From Pseudomonadota bacterium (GTDB lineage Bacteria > Myxococcota_A > UBA796 > SXON01): a stretch of 64,000 nt of DNA. Below are positions 56,746-64,000 of the stretch, one piece after another (the stretch's first letter is position 1; every line of letters starts with the position of its first letter). The translations under genes were made by a program, and so were the position numbers. The stretch covers positions 1 through 64,000 of the forward strand of contig JAUXTN010000159.1 of the NCBI GenBank assembly GCA_030684355.1, read 5' to 3'. The notes below the pieces were generated by a model. It was not told the origin of the DNA, did no database searches, and saw nothing but the letters and a program-made list of their open reading frames with translations.

Positions 56746-59268
56746 CTACCCCTGCCCGAACGCCCCCCGGACGATCCCCAGCAGCGTACCCCTGTTCCTC
56801 GCGACGAAACCCTCGACGTACGCGGGCTCGATCCCGGGCGGCGGAGCGGCCCAGAGCGCGCCGACGGCGACGTCGAGAAGCCGCTCCGCTCGCGAGCCCC
56901 CGTGCGTCGGCGCCAGCCTCGGGGTCGGCGACGAGGCGGTCGCCGCGAGCCGGTCCCGCTCGCGCGTCACGGCCGCCAGCGACCGCCTCGCTTCCTTCGC
57001 ACCCTCCCGCAGATCCACGACCTGGCGCTCCAGCCGGGCGATCTTCCTCGCCTCGTCCGACTCTCGCTCCGGCAGCCGCAGCACCTTCGTCACGAGCACC
57101 GCGATCGCCGGGAGTAGGTGCGCTGTCGCCGCGCCGAGGTCCTCACGGGCGACGACAAACCGTTCGTCGTGTCCGTTGGCATGGGTCCGCCCGGCGTCCG
57201 CGTGCGTGAGCTCGTGGCAGGCGATGCCGTGCAGGTACGCGGCGAGGGCGATCGGCCGCTCCCGGTGGGCCTTCGCCACCTGCGCGAGCTTGTCTGGCTG
57301 GATGTAGATGACCGTGGTGCCCCGGTCGGTGCGCGTCGTGAGGCCGAGGAGGTTGTCGTCGAGCACGAAGCCCGGCTTGAACCGCTTGCGGATGCGCGCC
57401 TCGGCGGCAACCAGGCGGAGCACGGAGTCCCAGGCGACCAGATACGGCAACCAACGCCCGTAGTTCTTCTTGAAGCGGTACGCCTTCTGCCGGTCGTACG
57501 CCTTCCGGCTGATCCGCAGCCCGGCGTGCTTCCCAAACGGGTTGGAGGGCCGCGCCTTCTGCCCGGACGCCGCCTCCAGCGCCGCGACGACGCGCGGGAC
57601 CGCCGCGACCTGGAGGAGCCCGCCACCGCCGGGGGCCATCGCGGTGTCAGCCGCCCTCTCGATCGCCTGCTCAATCGTTGCGACGGTGGCAGTGTCGGCG
57701 TCCCCCCGCTCGACGCGCTCCAAGGCCAGCTCCACGGCGGGGCCGAAGATGCCCCGGTCGCGTCGGGCTTCCCAGCTCACGCCCGCGCCGCCGCCGCCCT
57801 GACCGGCCGCGGCCTCGTCCGCTCCCTGGAGGAACGCCCGGATCGTTGCCATCGCGCCCACCGCCGAGGGGGCGGCGATGTCGTCCTCGATGCCGCCACG
57901 GGACGCCGCGGCACGGAACCCCGGCGGGAGCACGGCCTCGCGCTCGGACTCGTCGGCCTCGCCCGTGGCCTTCGATCCGCGTGGGGCGAGCGATGCCACG
58001 GGCTCCTCGGTGCTCGCGTGCTTCAGCCGCTCCGCGTAGTAGTCCATGATGCCGCCGGCCGCGTCCGCCAGCGCGCGCTGCAGCTCGGCGTCGGCGAAGG
58101 CGTCGGCCACCATCGCGCCAAGCTCCGCGGCACCCGCTCGGGCATCGGCGTCGTCGGAGTCGGGGTCGAACACCTCGTCCTCGTCGCTGTTGCGGCCGGT
58201 GGACTCGTTCTCCTGCTCGACCTGCTCCACGAGATCGGCGAACGCCCAGCTCGCGGCGTCCTGGAAGGCGTCGCGGGCGGCGTTGAGCGGGTAGCCGGGC
58301 TGGCCGGGCCTCACCGTCGTCGAGAGGTCCACCGCGACATCGACCTTGAGCCCGCCTCGGCTGGATGGGACCCGGAACTGCGCGAGCCCGTCGAGGCGCA
58401 CGTAGTAGGCGCCGCCCTTGTCACCGGGTGGCCGCTTGTACGCCTTGATGCTGGCCTTGACGTTGTTCCCCCAGGAGGCGTCGAGCGCGATCTTCGAGCC
58501 GCCGCGGCGGCTGAACATCGGCCGGACCTCGACGCCGTTGAACGTGAGGCGCACGCCGGGGAGGTCGTTCGCGGCCAGCAGTTCGCGGATGCGGTCTTCG
58601 ATGCCGACGTAGGTCTGGCGGGCGCGATCCCAGACCGAGTCGAACTCGTCGCTCACGTCGTGCAGGACGATGCGGCAACCGGCCCGGTGCGGGGCGTCGT
58701 ACACCTCCACGTCGCCGCCGCCCCCCTTCGAGATGGCGAGGTTGTCGCGGGTGACGATCTCCCAGCGGAACGTCGAGCTGGCGCCCAGGATCACCGCCTT
58801 CGCGACGCCGAAGCCGCCCGCGGCCTCGCCGCTGTCTCCCGCGCCGCGCTTCCCGCTCTCCCCGATGACGAGGAACTTCTCCAGGATGGTCCGTTCGTCC
58901 ATGCCTTGGCCGTTGTCGTCGGCGGTGAGGGTGTGGGTGACGCGATCCCACGTCACGTCGAAGCGGGCCTCCTCGGGCCGGATCTGGCGGTGCCGAATGG
59001 CCGCCGCCAGGCTGTCGCGCGAGTTCTGGAGCAGCTCGCGCACGGCCAGCACCGGGAGGTCGCCCGACTGGTAGATCGAGGACGTGAAGAACTTCCATGC
59101 GATGCCGACGTTCACGCCGGGGCGGCCCGTCGCCTTTGCAGGGAGCGCGTCGGCGATCTCGGCGCTCGAACTCAGCTCGCGGCGGAGGGCGTCACGGTCG
59201 ATGGCGATGTGGCCCGTGCCCTTTCGGGACTCGGGCGGCGGGTTCGAGTGGGTGCATCCGCAGCTCAT
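56746..59268 (-). CDS. GHKL ATPase (Hsp90/MutL-like) fused to a C-terminal zincin motif
   Basis: An 840-aa protein. After a short Cys-rich start (MSCGCTHSNPP), a GHKL ATPase domain has the N box AVRELLQNSRDSL (E78, N82), the G1 box TADDNGQGM (D118) and the G2 box GGFGVAKAV (151-159), with IGESGKRGAGD between. A transducer-like region follows (about 200-350). The middle is acidic and likely unstructured. The C-terminal part has ACHELTHADAGRTHANGHDERF (H685, E686, H689, possible third ligand H700), a SprT/zincin-like metallopeptidase signature, then a coiled coil. ATP-driven conformational change linked to a protease is inferred. The ATG overlaps the methyltransferase stop. Confidence 0.85.
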   Translation of the reverse strand: MSCGCTHSNPPPESRKGTGHIAIDRDALRRELSSSAEIADALPAKATGRPGVNVGIAWKFFTSSIYQSGDLPVLAVRELLQNSRDSLAAAIRHRQIRPEEARFDVTWDRVTHTLTADDNGQGMDERTILEKFLVIGESGKRGAGDSGEAAGGFGVAKAVILGASSTFRWEIVTRDNLAISKGGGGDVEVYDAPHRAGCRIVLHDVSDEFDSVWDRARQTYVGIEDRIRELLAANDLPGVRLTFNGVEVRPMFSRRGGSKIALDASWGNNVKASIKAYKRPPGDKGGAYYVRLDGLAQFRVPSSRGGLKVDVAVDLSTTVRPGQPGYPLNAARDAFQDAASWAFADLVEQVEQENESTGRNSDEDEVFDPDSDDADARAGAAELGAMVADAFADAELQRALADAAGGIMDYYAERLKHASTEEPVASLAPRGSKATGEADESEREAVLPPGFRAAASRGGIEDDIAAPSAVGAMATIRAFLQGADEAAAGQGGGGAGVSWEARRDRGIFGPAVELALERVERGDADTATVATIEQAIERAADTAMAPGGGGLLQVAAVPRVVAALEAASGQKARPSNPFGKHAGLRISRKAYDRQKAYRFKKNYGRWLPYLVAWDSVLRLVAAEARIRKRFKPGFVLDDNLLGLTTRTDRGTTVIYIQPDKLAQVAKAHRERPIALAAYLHGIACHELTHADAGRTHANGHDERFVVAREDLGAATAHLLPAIAVLVTKVLRLPERESDEARKIARLERQVVDLREGAKEARRSLAAVTRERDRLAATASSPTPRLAPTHGGSRAERLLDVAVGALWAAPPPGIEPAYVEGFVARNRGTLLGIVRGAFGQG

Positions 59269-60356
59269 GGGGCGGCTCCGAGGTGGGGGGGGACGGTGAG
59301 ACGGTGGCGACGGAGCGCGCCGACGAGCGCATCGTGGTCGAGGTTGGAGGCGCGGAGCGCGGACCAGGCGCGGTGCGCGCCTGCGACGAGGCGACCGCAG
59401 GCTTCGGCGAGGGCGGGCGGGACGGCGTTTCCGACCTGGACGTAGCGATCGTGGACGGTGCCCTGGAGCGGCCAGTCGTCCGGGAACCCTTGGAGCCGGA
59501 GCCCTTCACCGAGGTCGATGCGACGGATGCCGGCTACGAGGAACGCGGCGTCCGAGGCCCGGTCCGGGCCGCCGTTGAACGACCAGCCGGCCGGGGCGTT
59601 CGCCCGAGTGCCCTTCTCGTCCATCGTCGTCACTGTCGGCGCGGGCGCGTCCATGCGCCACGGCTCGCTGCACGCGCGCCCGTGCTCGTCGTCGCAGGGG
59701 TAGCAGGCACGGCGGTCGCAGCTCGCGCGGGTGAGCGTGTCGCCGATGGCGTCGCCCATCGTGACCCAGGGTCGTCGGCCGAGGCTGCCCGCGGCGTCCG
59801 CGTGCGAGTGCGTGGGCGTCGGACCGGCCAGATCGAGCGGGAGAGGGCCGCCCCAGAGGACCACTCGGCGACGGCGCTGGGGCACACCCACGTCCGCCGC
59901 GTCGAGCCGCCACGAGCCGGTGAACGGGAACCGGCGGGCGAGCTCGTCGGCGATGCGCCCGAGGTGGCACGCCGGGCATGAGGCCGAGGAGCCGGCGCAG
60001 AGGTCGGAGTGGTAGGTCCACCCGAGCACGTTTTCGGCGAGGAACCAGGTGGGGCCGCAGGCGTCGACGGCGGCGAGGGTAGCGGGCCAGCCGTCCCGCT
60101 CGTCCGCCGCGCCGAGGCGCTGGCCGGCGGTACTGCCCGGCTGGCAGGGCGGGGAGGCCCAAAGGAGATCGACGCGGCTGCGCCACGCGGCGACATCCAC
60201 GGCGCGCACGTCGCCTTCCACGGCGGGGAAGCCAGCAGCGCGTAGCGTCGCGGCGGCCGAGGCGTTGCGCTCGATGCAGGCGATATGGGCGAAGCCCGCG
60301 CGGTGCAGGCCGAGGGCCGCGCCGCCCGCTCCCGCGAAGAGGTCGAGGGCGGTCAC
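59265..60356 (-). CDS. dcm: C5 cytosine DNA methyltransferase
   Basis: A 363-aa DNA (cytosine-5) methyltransferase. Motif I is LDLFAGAGGAALGL. Motif IV, with the catalytic cysteine, is ASPPCQPGST (C71). Motif VI is AENV (108-110) and motif VIII is QRRRRVV (160-166). Motifs IX-X are visible near the C-terminus (GFPDDWPLQG, RYVQVGNAVPPALAEACG). Between motifs VI and VIII there is a cysteine-rich insert (CAGSSASCPACH) and later CDRRACYPCDDEHGRAC, unusual and possibly zinc-binding. No cognate restriction endonuclease is adjacent, so it may be an orphan or part of the GHKL cluster. Start is GTG at 60356. Confidence 0.93.
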   Translation of the reverse strand: MTALDLFAGAGGAALGLHRAGFAHIACIERNASAAATLRAAGFPAVEGDVRAVDVAAWRSRVDLLWASPPCQPGSTAGQRLGAADERDGWPATLAAVDACGPTWFLAENVLGWTYHSDLCAGSSASCPACHLGRIADELARRFPFTGSWRLDAADVGVPQRRRRVVLWGGPLPLDLAGPTPTHSHADAAGSLGRRPWVTMGDAIGDTLTRASCDRRACYPCDDEHGRACSEPWRMDAPAPTVTTMDEKGTRANAPAGWSFNGGPDRASDAAFLVAGIRRIDLGEGLRLQGFPDDWPLQGTVHDRYVQVGNAVPPALAEACGRLVAGAHRAWSALRASNLDHDALVGALRRHRLTVPPHLGAAP

Positions 60357-60385
60357 GAATCCCCGCCGTTGGTTATCCGCCCTGA

Positions 60386-60952
60386 ATGGTCCGATTGTCT
60401 CGAAGCCCCGTGCTCGCCCCGAATCAAGGGTACACGTCGCTGTGCTGGGCCGCGTCGCTGGTGCTCGCGGCCGATTACCAAGGGTACGCCTTGGCTCCGG
60501 CGGAGCTGCTGGGTCAGGACGTCCGCACCCAAGCCGGTCTGGAACAGTTCATCGAAGGGGTGGCCGGCATGCTGGGGCTCGCCCGAGCCCGCACCGGCTA
60601 CGTCACCACGCCGGGGCGGCCGGGGAAGGTAGAGGCGTTGGCAGCGCTCCCTGGATTTAGCGTCAGACTGGCCCCCCGTGCGGAGGCGAACCACGATGCC
60701 GTCAATCGCTACGTTGCCCACTGGATCGACCGCGACTGCCCGGTGCTCCTGCGCTGGAACCCGTCGGCAGCCGGCCTTGAGGGCTACGGCGGGGAGCACT
60801 TCGGCGTCGTTGTGGAGTGGGGCGCAGAGCGAGCGCGCCTGACCGACTCGTACCGAGGCACGCGCGGGTCCAAGTGCGAGATCATGCCGCTTCCCGGGGG
60901 TAGCAGCACGCACTGGCGGGGCCTTCAGGCCATCGCTGTGCTCCGAGCCTGA
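60386..60952 (+). CDS. Papain-like cysteine peptidase
   Basis: A 188-aa protein of the papain/C39/C70-like fold. The expected catalytic residues are present in order: Gln and Cys in NQGYTSLCWAASLVL (Q14, C20), His in GYGGEHFGVVVEW (H138) and Asp in RLTDSYRGTRG (D154). No signal peptide is visible. Only 29 bp separate its start from the divergent methyltransferase start, so the promoters must overlap. It may be an effector, or a processing enzyme for a product of the accessory region. No prodomain is seen. Confidence 0.8.
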   Translation: MVRLSRSPVLAPNQGYTSLCWAASLVLAADYQGYALAPAELLGQDVRTQAGLEQFIEGVAGMLGLARARTGYVTTPGRPGKVEALAALPGFSVRLAPRAEANHDAVNRYVAHWIDRDCPVLLRWNPSAAGLEGYGGEHFGVVVEWGAERARLTDSYRGTRGSKCEIMPLPGGSSTHWRGLQAIAVLRA

Positions 60953-60960
60953 CCGGCACA

Positions 60961-61932
60961 TCACGCAGCCCGTCGCCGCATCCCCAGGTCCACCGCCGCA
61001 TCCCGCAACGTCGGATCCGTGAGGATGTTGCTCGACCGCTTGACGATCAGGTCGTACAGGCTCCACGGCTTCGAGGGCGGGCCGGTGACGGCGTGCCACA
61101 CGCCCGAGACCGCGACCCGGCGCACGGCGTAGGCCCCGACGCCCAGCTCCGACCACTCGGTGGGCACGGGCGACCACCAGATGTTGCCGTCGTCGTTGTA
61201 GTTGCGGCGCTCGGGGGCGGAGGTGCGCCGGAACTTGGCAGCGCACGTCCAGGCGTACTGCGCGAGCACGTCGTTGGCGGCATCCGGGCGCCGCTTGGGG
61301 TCCTCGGCGTACCAGGCGACGAGCCGCTTCGCGGGCCCGAGCGCCCCGGCCGGACCCTGGTGGACCGTCCGGTTGTAGCAGAGCACCATCGCGCGCTCGG
61401 AGGAGACGCCGAGGAGGCGCGCGATCTCGATGGCGCTGGCCATGTACTCGGACTCGGCGGCATCGCGAGCCTGCACCTGCTGGAACGCCGGCCAGCGCCC
61501 CGCCGCGACGAAGCGGGAGACCCACGGTTCGGCCCAGAGGACCGCGCCGTCCACGCTCTCGAGCGAGGCGCGGCCGGTCACGTCGAGCAGCTTCGCCCAG
61601 CTCGCGCCGAAGAAGCGCCCGAAGGCCACGGGGTCGGCGGCGGCCATCGCGCGGAGCACCCGCCCGAGCGAGCCCGACTTCTGCGTCCACTGGAGGATGC
61701 CGTAGCTGACTCCGTTGCCGTCGAGGTTGGGCTGGACCGACCAGTAGTTGCCCTCGTGCTCGCTGGTCTTGCGGAGGAGGGTGGGGATCCAGTCGGTGAT
61801 CAGGCTCTCCACCTTCTCCTCCAGTTGTCGAGCGGTGCGGCGAGCCGACGGCGAAGACGCCGCCGCGGCGAGGATGAGCAGTCCGAAGGCCCCCGCGCCG
61901 AGCAGGAGCGGGGTGTTGCTGGTGCGGCTCAC
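60961..61932 (-). CDS. Membrane-anchored lysozyme/chitosanase-like peptidoglycan hydrolase
   Basis: A 323-aa protein. A single N-terminal transmembrane helix (PLLLGAGAFGLLILAAAAS) is followed by a lysozyme-superfamily-like domain. SEHEGNYWSVQPNLDG contains a candidate catalytic Glu, and VSYGILQWTQKSGSLGRVL is the usual next element of chitosanase/lysozyme-like folds, with further helices to about residue 240. Such hydrolases are used by phages and conjugative elements to open the cell wall. The GTG start overlaps the stop of the helicase (GTGA). Its minus-strand stop lies 8 nt from the end of the papain-like gene, so the two genes converge. Confidence 0.72.
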   Translation of the reverse strand: MSRTSNTPLLLGAGAFGLLILAAAASSPSARRTARQLEEKVESLITDWIPTLLRKTSEHEGNYWSVQPNLDGNGVSYGILQWTQKSGSLGRVLRAMAAADPVAFGRFFGASWAKLLDVTGRASLESVDGAVLWAEPWVSRFVAAGRWPAFQQVQARDAAESEYMASAIEIARLLGVSSERAMVLCYNRTVHQGPAGALGPAKRLVAWYAEDPKRRPDAANDVLAQYAWTCAAKFRRTSAPERRNYNDDGNIWWSPVPTEWSELGVGAYAVRRVAVSGVWHAVTGPPSKPWSLYDLIVKRSSNILTDPTLRDAAVDLGMRRRAA

Positions 61933-64000
61933 GCGGCCCCCTCGCCGACTTCGCCGACTTCGCCGGCTTCGCCCTCGTCCTCGCCCGAGAGCAGGTTCCG
62001 GGGGATCGTCCGGCCCCACCACCAGCGCCCGGCCTCGGCGAGCTCGCCGAACTTCAGCCCGGAGCCGGGAGCGGCATCGAGGAAGGCCCGCCAACCGGCG
62101 TCGGTCGGGGGGAGCACGTCCACCCCGGCGGTGCCCGCGGCGGCGCCCGCGTTGACGATGCGGAGCCCGGCAGGGGCCACCACCGGGACCTTCTGGTTCT
62201 GCGCGTTGTAGTAGCTGACCTTCGACAGCGCACCGAGCAGCGTCTCCGCCACCTGCGGCCACGTCCGCTCGACCCAGCCATCGGGGGCATGCTGCCAGCC
62301 GAGCCCGGGCCAGTCGCCCGAGTAGCGGAGGCGGTCGTTGGCCACCTGGGCGACCGCGCGCAGGGTGGCGGGCTCCTCGTCAGCCGGGAACGTCGCGCCG
62401 TAGTGCTCCGGCTTGAGCGCCGTGAACTTCCCGTCGTCAGCCTTCGACAGCTTCCAGGTCGCCTCTCCGGCACCGCGCTGCGCGATCTGCCCGTCCTTCG
62501 TGACCTTCCCGAACTCGATGTAGTCGATCCGGGAAGCGTTCCACGCGCTGGGGACACCAGCCCGGAGGCCCTCGTAGACCGGCCCGCCGCCTTCGGCGAC
62601 GAGCACCGGCCGGTCACGCACGATCACGGCGGAGGCGGCCCAGGGCCACGCCTCGACGTTGACGCGCGACAGGTGCTTCAGCCGCTCCTCGGCCTCGCCC
62701 CGGAGCCGCGCGGCCTCTACGCCGTCCCGCGTCCGCTCGGCGTTGCGGAAGCGGGCGTTGATGGCGCGGAGGAGCTTGCTCGCCTCGGCGGCGATCTTCT
62801 TCTTGGCCTCGGCCTCGCGCTGGGCGCGCACGGCCTCAAGTCGGGCGCGCGTCTGCTCGGGGTTGCGGCTGATGAGGAGGAGGATCTCCTCCGGCCCCAT
62901 GTCCATCTGCGCGCCGGGGTTGTTGGTGTCCCGGCTCTGGGACTTCAGCAATTCCACCATCCAGCCACGCTTTCCCTGGATGAGGTTGAAGCGGAGCCCA
63001 TCCTGGCTGCGACGCGCGAAGTAGTAGTTGATGCCGATGGCGGAGAGCGTGTTGCCCTGCCGCACGCCGCGCCCGTTGCGCTGCTGGAGGGTGGCGGGCT
63101 CCCACGGCAGATCGAGGTGGTGGATGGCGCAGGTGCGGGTCTGGAGGTCGATGCCCTCGTAGGCGACGGCGTTGGCGATCACCACGTCGAACTTGGGCTT
63201 CGTCCCCGTCTCGGGCTCGCCGTTGAACTCCTTGGCGATGCGCTGCCGATCGGCCGCGTTGGGGGCGACCTCGGCGTTGAGCACGCCGATCCGGTCGGCC
63301 ACAATGCCGGCGTTCACCAGCGTCATCTTGACCCAGCGGTGCGCCGCGACGTTGTCCACGAACACGATGTGGCCGCAGTGCCGGTTGGCGAGGACGCGCT
63401 CGGCGAGCGCGTCGAACTTGGGCGAGCTCGGGTCGGCCACCTGGTCGGCGTTCTTCCAGGTGTAGCCGTCGTCGAGGTTCGCGTGGACGGCCACGAGCGC
63501 CATGCGCGCGAGCAGGCCGAGGATCTTCGCCTTGTCGCTCGGGTCGTCGCTCTTGAGCGCGGCCTCGATCTCACGGACGTAGCGGTCGTACTTGGCGTCC
63601 TGAGCGGCGTCCATGTCGACCTCGACCATCTCGACCTTCGGCTCCGGGAGCTTCAACCCCACGTCCTCGGCGGTCTTGAACTCGCCGTAGCGGAGGATGG
63701 TGTCGCGGAGTTCGTGCAGGTTCTGGAACCCGACGACGGCGCCGCGCTCCTCGACCTCCATCGTGGGGGTCACGACGGGCTTGATCTCGATGCGGAGGTA
63801 CCGGTCGATGAACTGCTCGGGGTCGCGGATGCCCATGCGCCGCCACGCCTCGGGGTCGACGTACTGGATGAGGTTGTAGAACTCCAACGGGCTGTTCTTG
63901 GCCGGGGTGGCCGAGAGGAGCACCACGCCGGTGCCGCCGGTCTTCTTGCGGACGGCCGCGCATCGGAAATCCAACTGCCAGGCGCGCTTGCTGCCGTCGC
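61929..64000 (-). CDS. SNF2-type DNA helicase, N-terminal part beyond the window (partial)
   Basis: The gene is open up to the right edge, so its N-terminus (ATP-binding motifs I and II) lies outside; at least 690 codons are inside. Visible are motif III VVLLSATPAKNSP, motif V ANAVAYEGIDLQ and motif VI LQQRNGRGVRQGN, which define the SF2/SNF2 core. A long C-terminal extension of about 350 residues (with a charged helix around PEQTRARLEAVRAQREAEAKK and a final acidic tail) has no clear domain. Large helicases of this sort occur in mobile elements beside DNA methyltransferases. The stop overlaps the lysozyme-like gene. Frame check of 63975-64000 shows no stop. Confidence 0.88.
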   Translation of the reverse strand, partial: DGSKRAWQLDFRCAAVRKKTGGTGVVLLSATPAKNSPLEFYNLIQYVDPEAWRRMGIRDPEQFIDRYLRIEIKPVVTPTMEVEERGAVVGFQNLHELRDTILRYGEFKTAEDVGLKLPEPKVEMVEVDMDAAQDAKYDRYVREIEAALKSDDPSDKAKILGLLARMALVAVHANLDDGYTWKNADQVADPSSPKFDALAERVLANRHCGHIVFVDNVAAHRWVKMTLVNAGIVADRIGVLNAEVAPNAADRQRIAKEFNGEPETGTKPKFDVVIANAVAYEGIDLQTRTCAIHHLDLPWEPATLQQRNGRGVRQGNTLSAIGINYYFARRSQDGLRFNLIQGKRGWMVELLKSQSRDTNNPGAQMDMGPEEILLLISRNPEQTRARLEAVRAQREAEAKKKIAAEASKLLRAINARFRNAERTRDGVEAARLRGEAEERLKHLSRVNVEAWPWAASAVIVRDRPVLVAEGGGPVYEGLRAGVPSAWNASRIDYIEFGKVTKDGQIAQRGAGEATWKLSKADDGKFTALKPEHYGATFPADEEPATLRAVAQVANDRLRYSGDWPGLGWQHAPDGWVERTWPQVAETLLGALSKVSYYNAQNQKVPVVAPAGLRIVNAGAAAGTAGVDVLPPTDAGWRAFLDAAPGSGLKFGELAEAGRWWWGRTIPRNLLSGEDEGEAGEVGEVGEGAA

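Noticed and set aside
56746..64000. A prophage
   Set aside because: A lysozyme-like protein, helicase and methyltransferase are present but no capsid, portal, terminase or tail gene was seen, so only a mobile element of unknown type is supported.

Overview
The window is a high-GC stretch (about 72% GC in a sampled typical line) of bacterial chromosome that looks like Myxococcota. The evidence is a MYXO-CTERM tail after a Thr/Asp linker, many lipoproteins with Cys-Asp-Gly metal-binding (MopM-type) and FG-GAP repeats, and a DWG-type Ser/Thr kinase fused to a formylglycine-generating-enzyme-like (SUMF1) domain. Genes are dense and many neighbours share ATGA/GTGA stop-start overlaps. No rRNA, tRNA or CRISPR array was found.

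Region 1 (1-7.5 kb): a SigG-like ECF sigma factor and a convergent VOC protein flank two tandem 172-bp repeats rich in perfect hairpins. A tightly coupled metabolic operon follows: acetyl-CoA synthetase, fused E1 alpha/beta 2-oxoacid dehydrogenase, lipoyl E2 and an acyl carrier protein, with no E3. A near-consensus parS (ParB site) lies just after it.

Region 2 (7.5-25 kb): a two-zincin DUF4157 protein coupled to a predicted exported propeller protein, a MYXO-CTERM surface protein, FG-GAP and other lipoproteins, NhaR divergent from TerC, a BON protein, an ECF sigma factor translationally coupled to a zinc-finger/kinase/PEGA/SUMF1 protein, a CotH-like lipoprotein and a Baeyer-Villiger-type monooxygenase.

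Region 3 (25-44 kb): one long plus-strand gene chain of four giant repeat lipoproteins, an RHS protein with a variable C-terminal toxin-like domain, and a lower-GC putative immunity gene.

Region 4 (44-52 kb): a recD C-terminal remnant abuts a four-gene MukF-MukE-MukB-TOPRIM operon. This has Wadjet/Mks gene order, but the SMC subunit is MukB-sized and MukB-like at both ends.

Region 5 (53-64 kb): an accessory region. It holds a low-GC cassette of three unrecognised, closely spaced genes (possible TIGR04255-like protein, unknown protein, NlpC/P60-like protein) ending in a strong terminator, then a small serine recombinase, a GHKL-ATPase/zincin fusion, a C5 DNA methyltransferase, a papain-like protease, a muramidase-like membrane protein and a SNF2-type helicase that runs off the right edge. 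The three-gene cassette and the GHKL-zincin cluster are the best candidates for undescribed systems.
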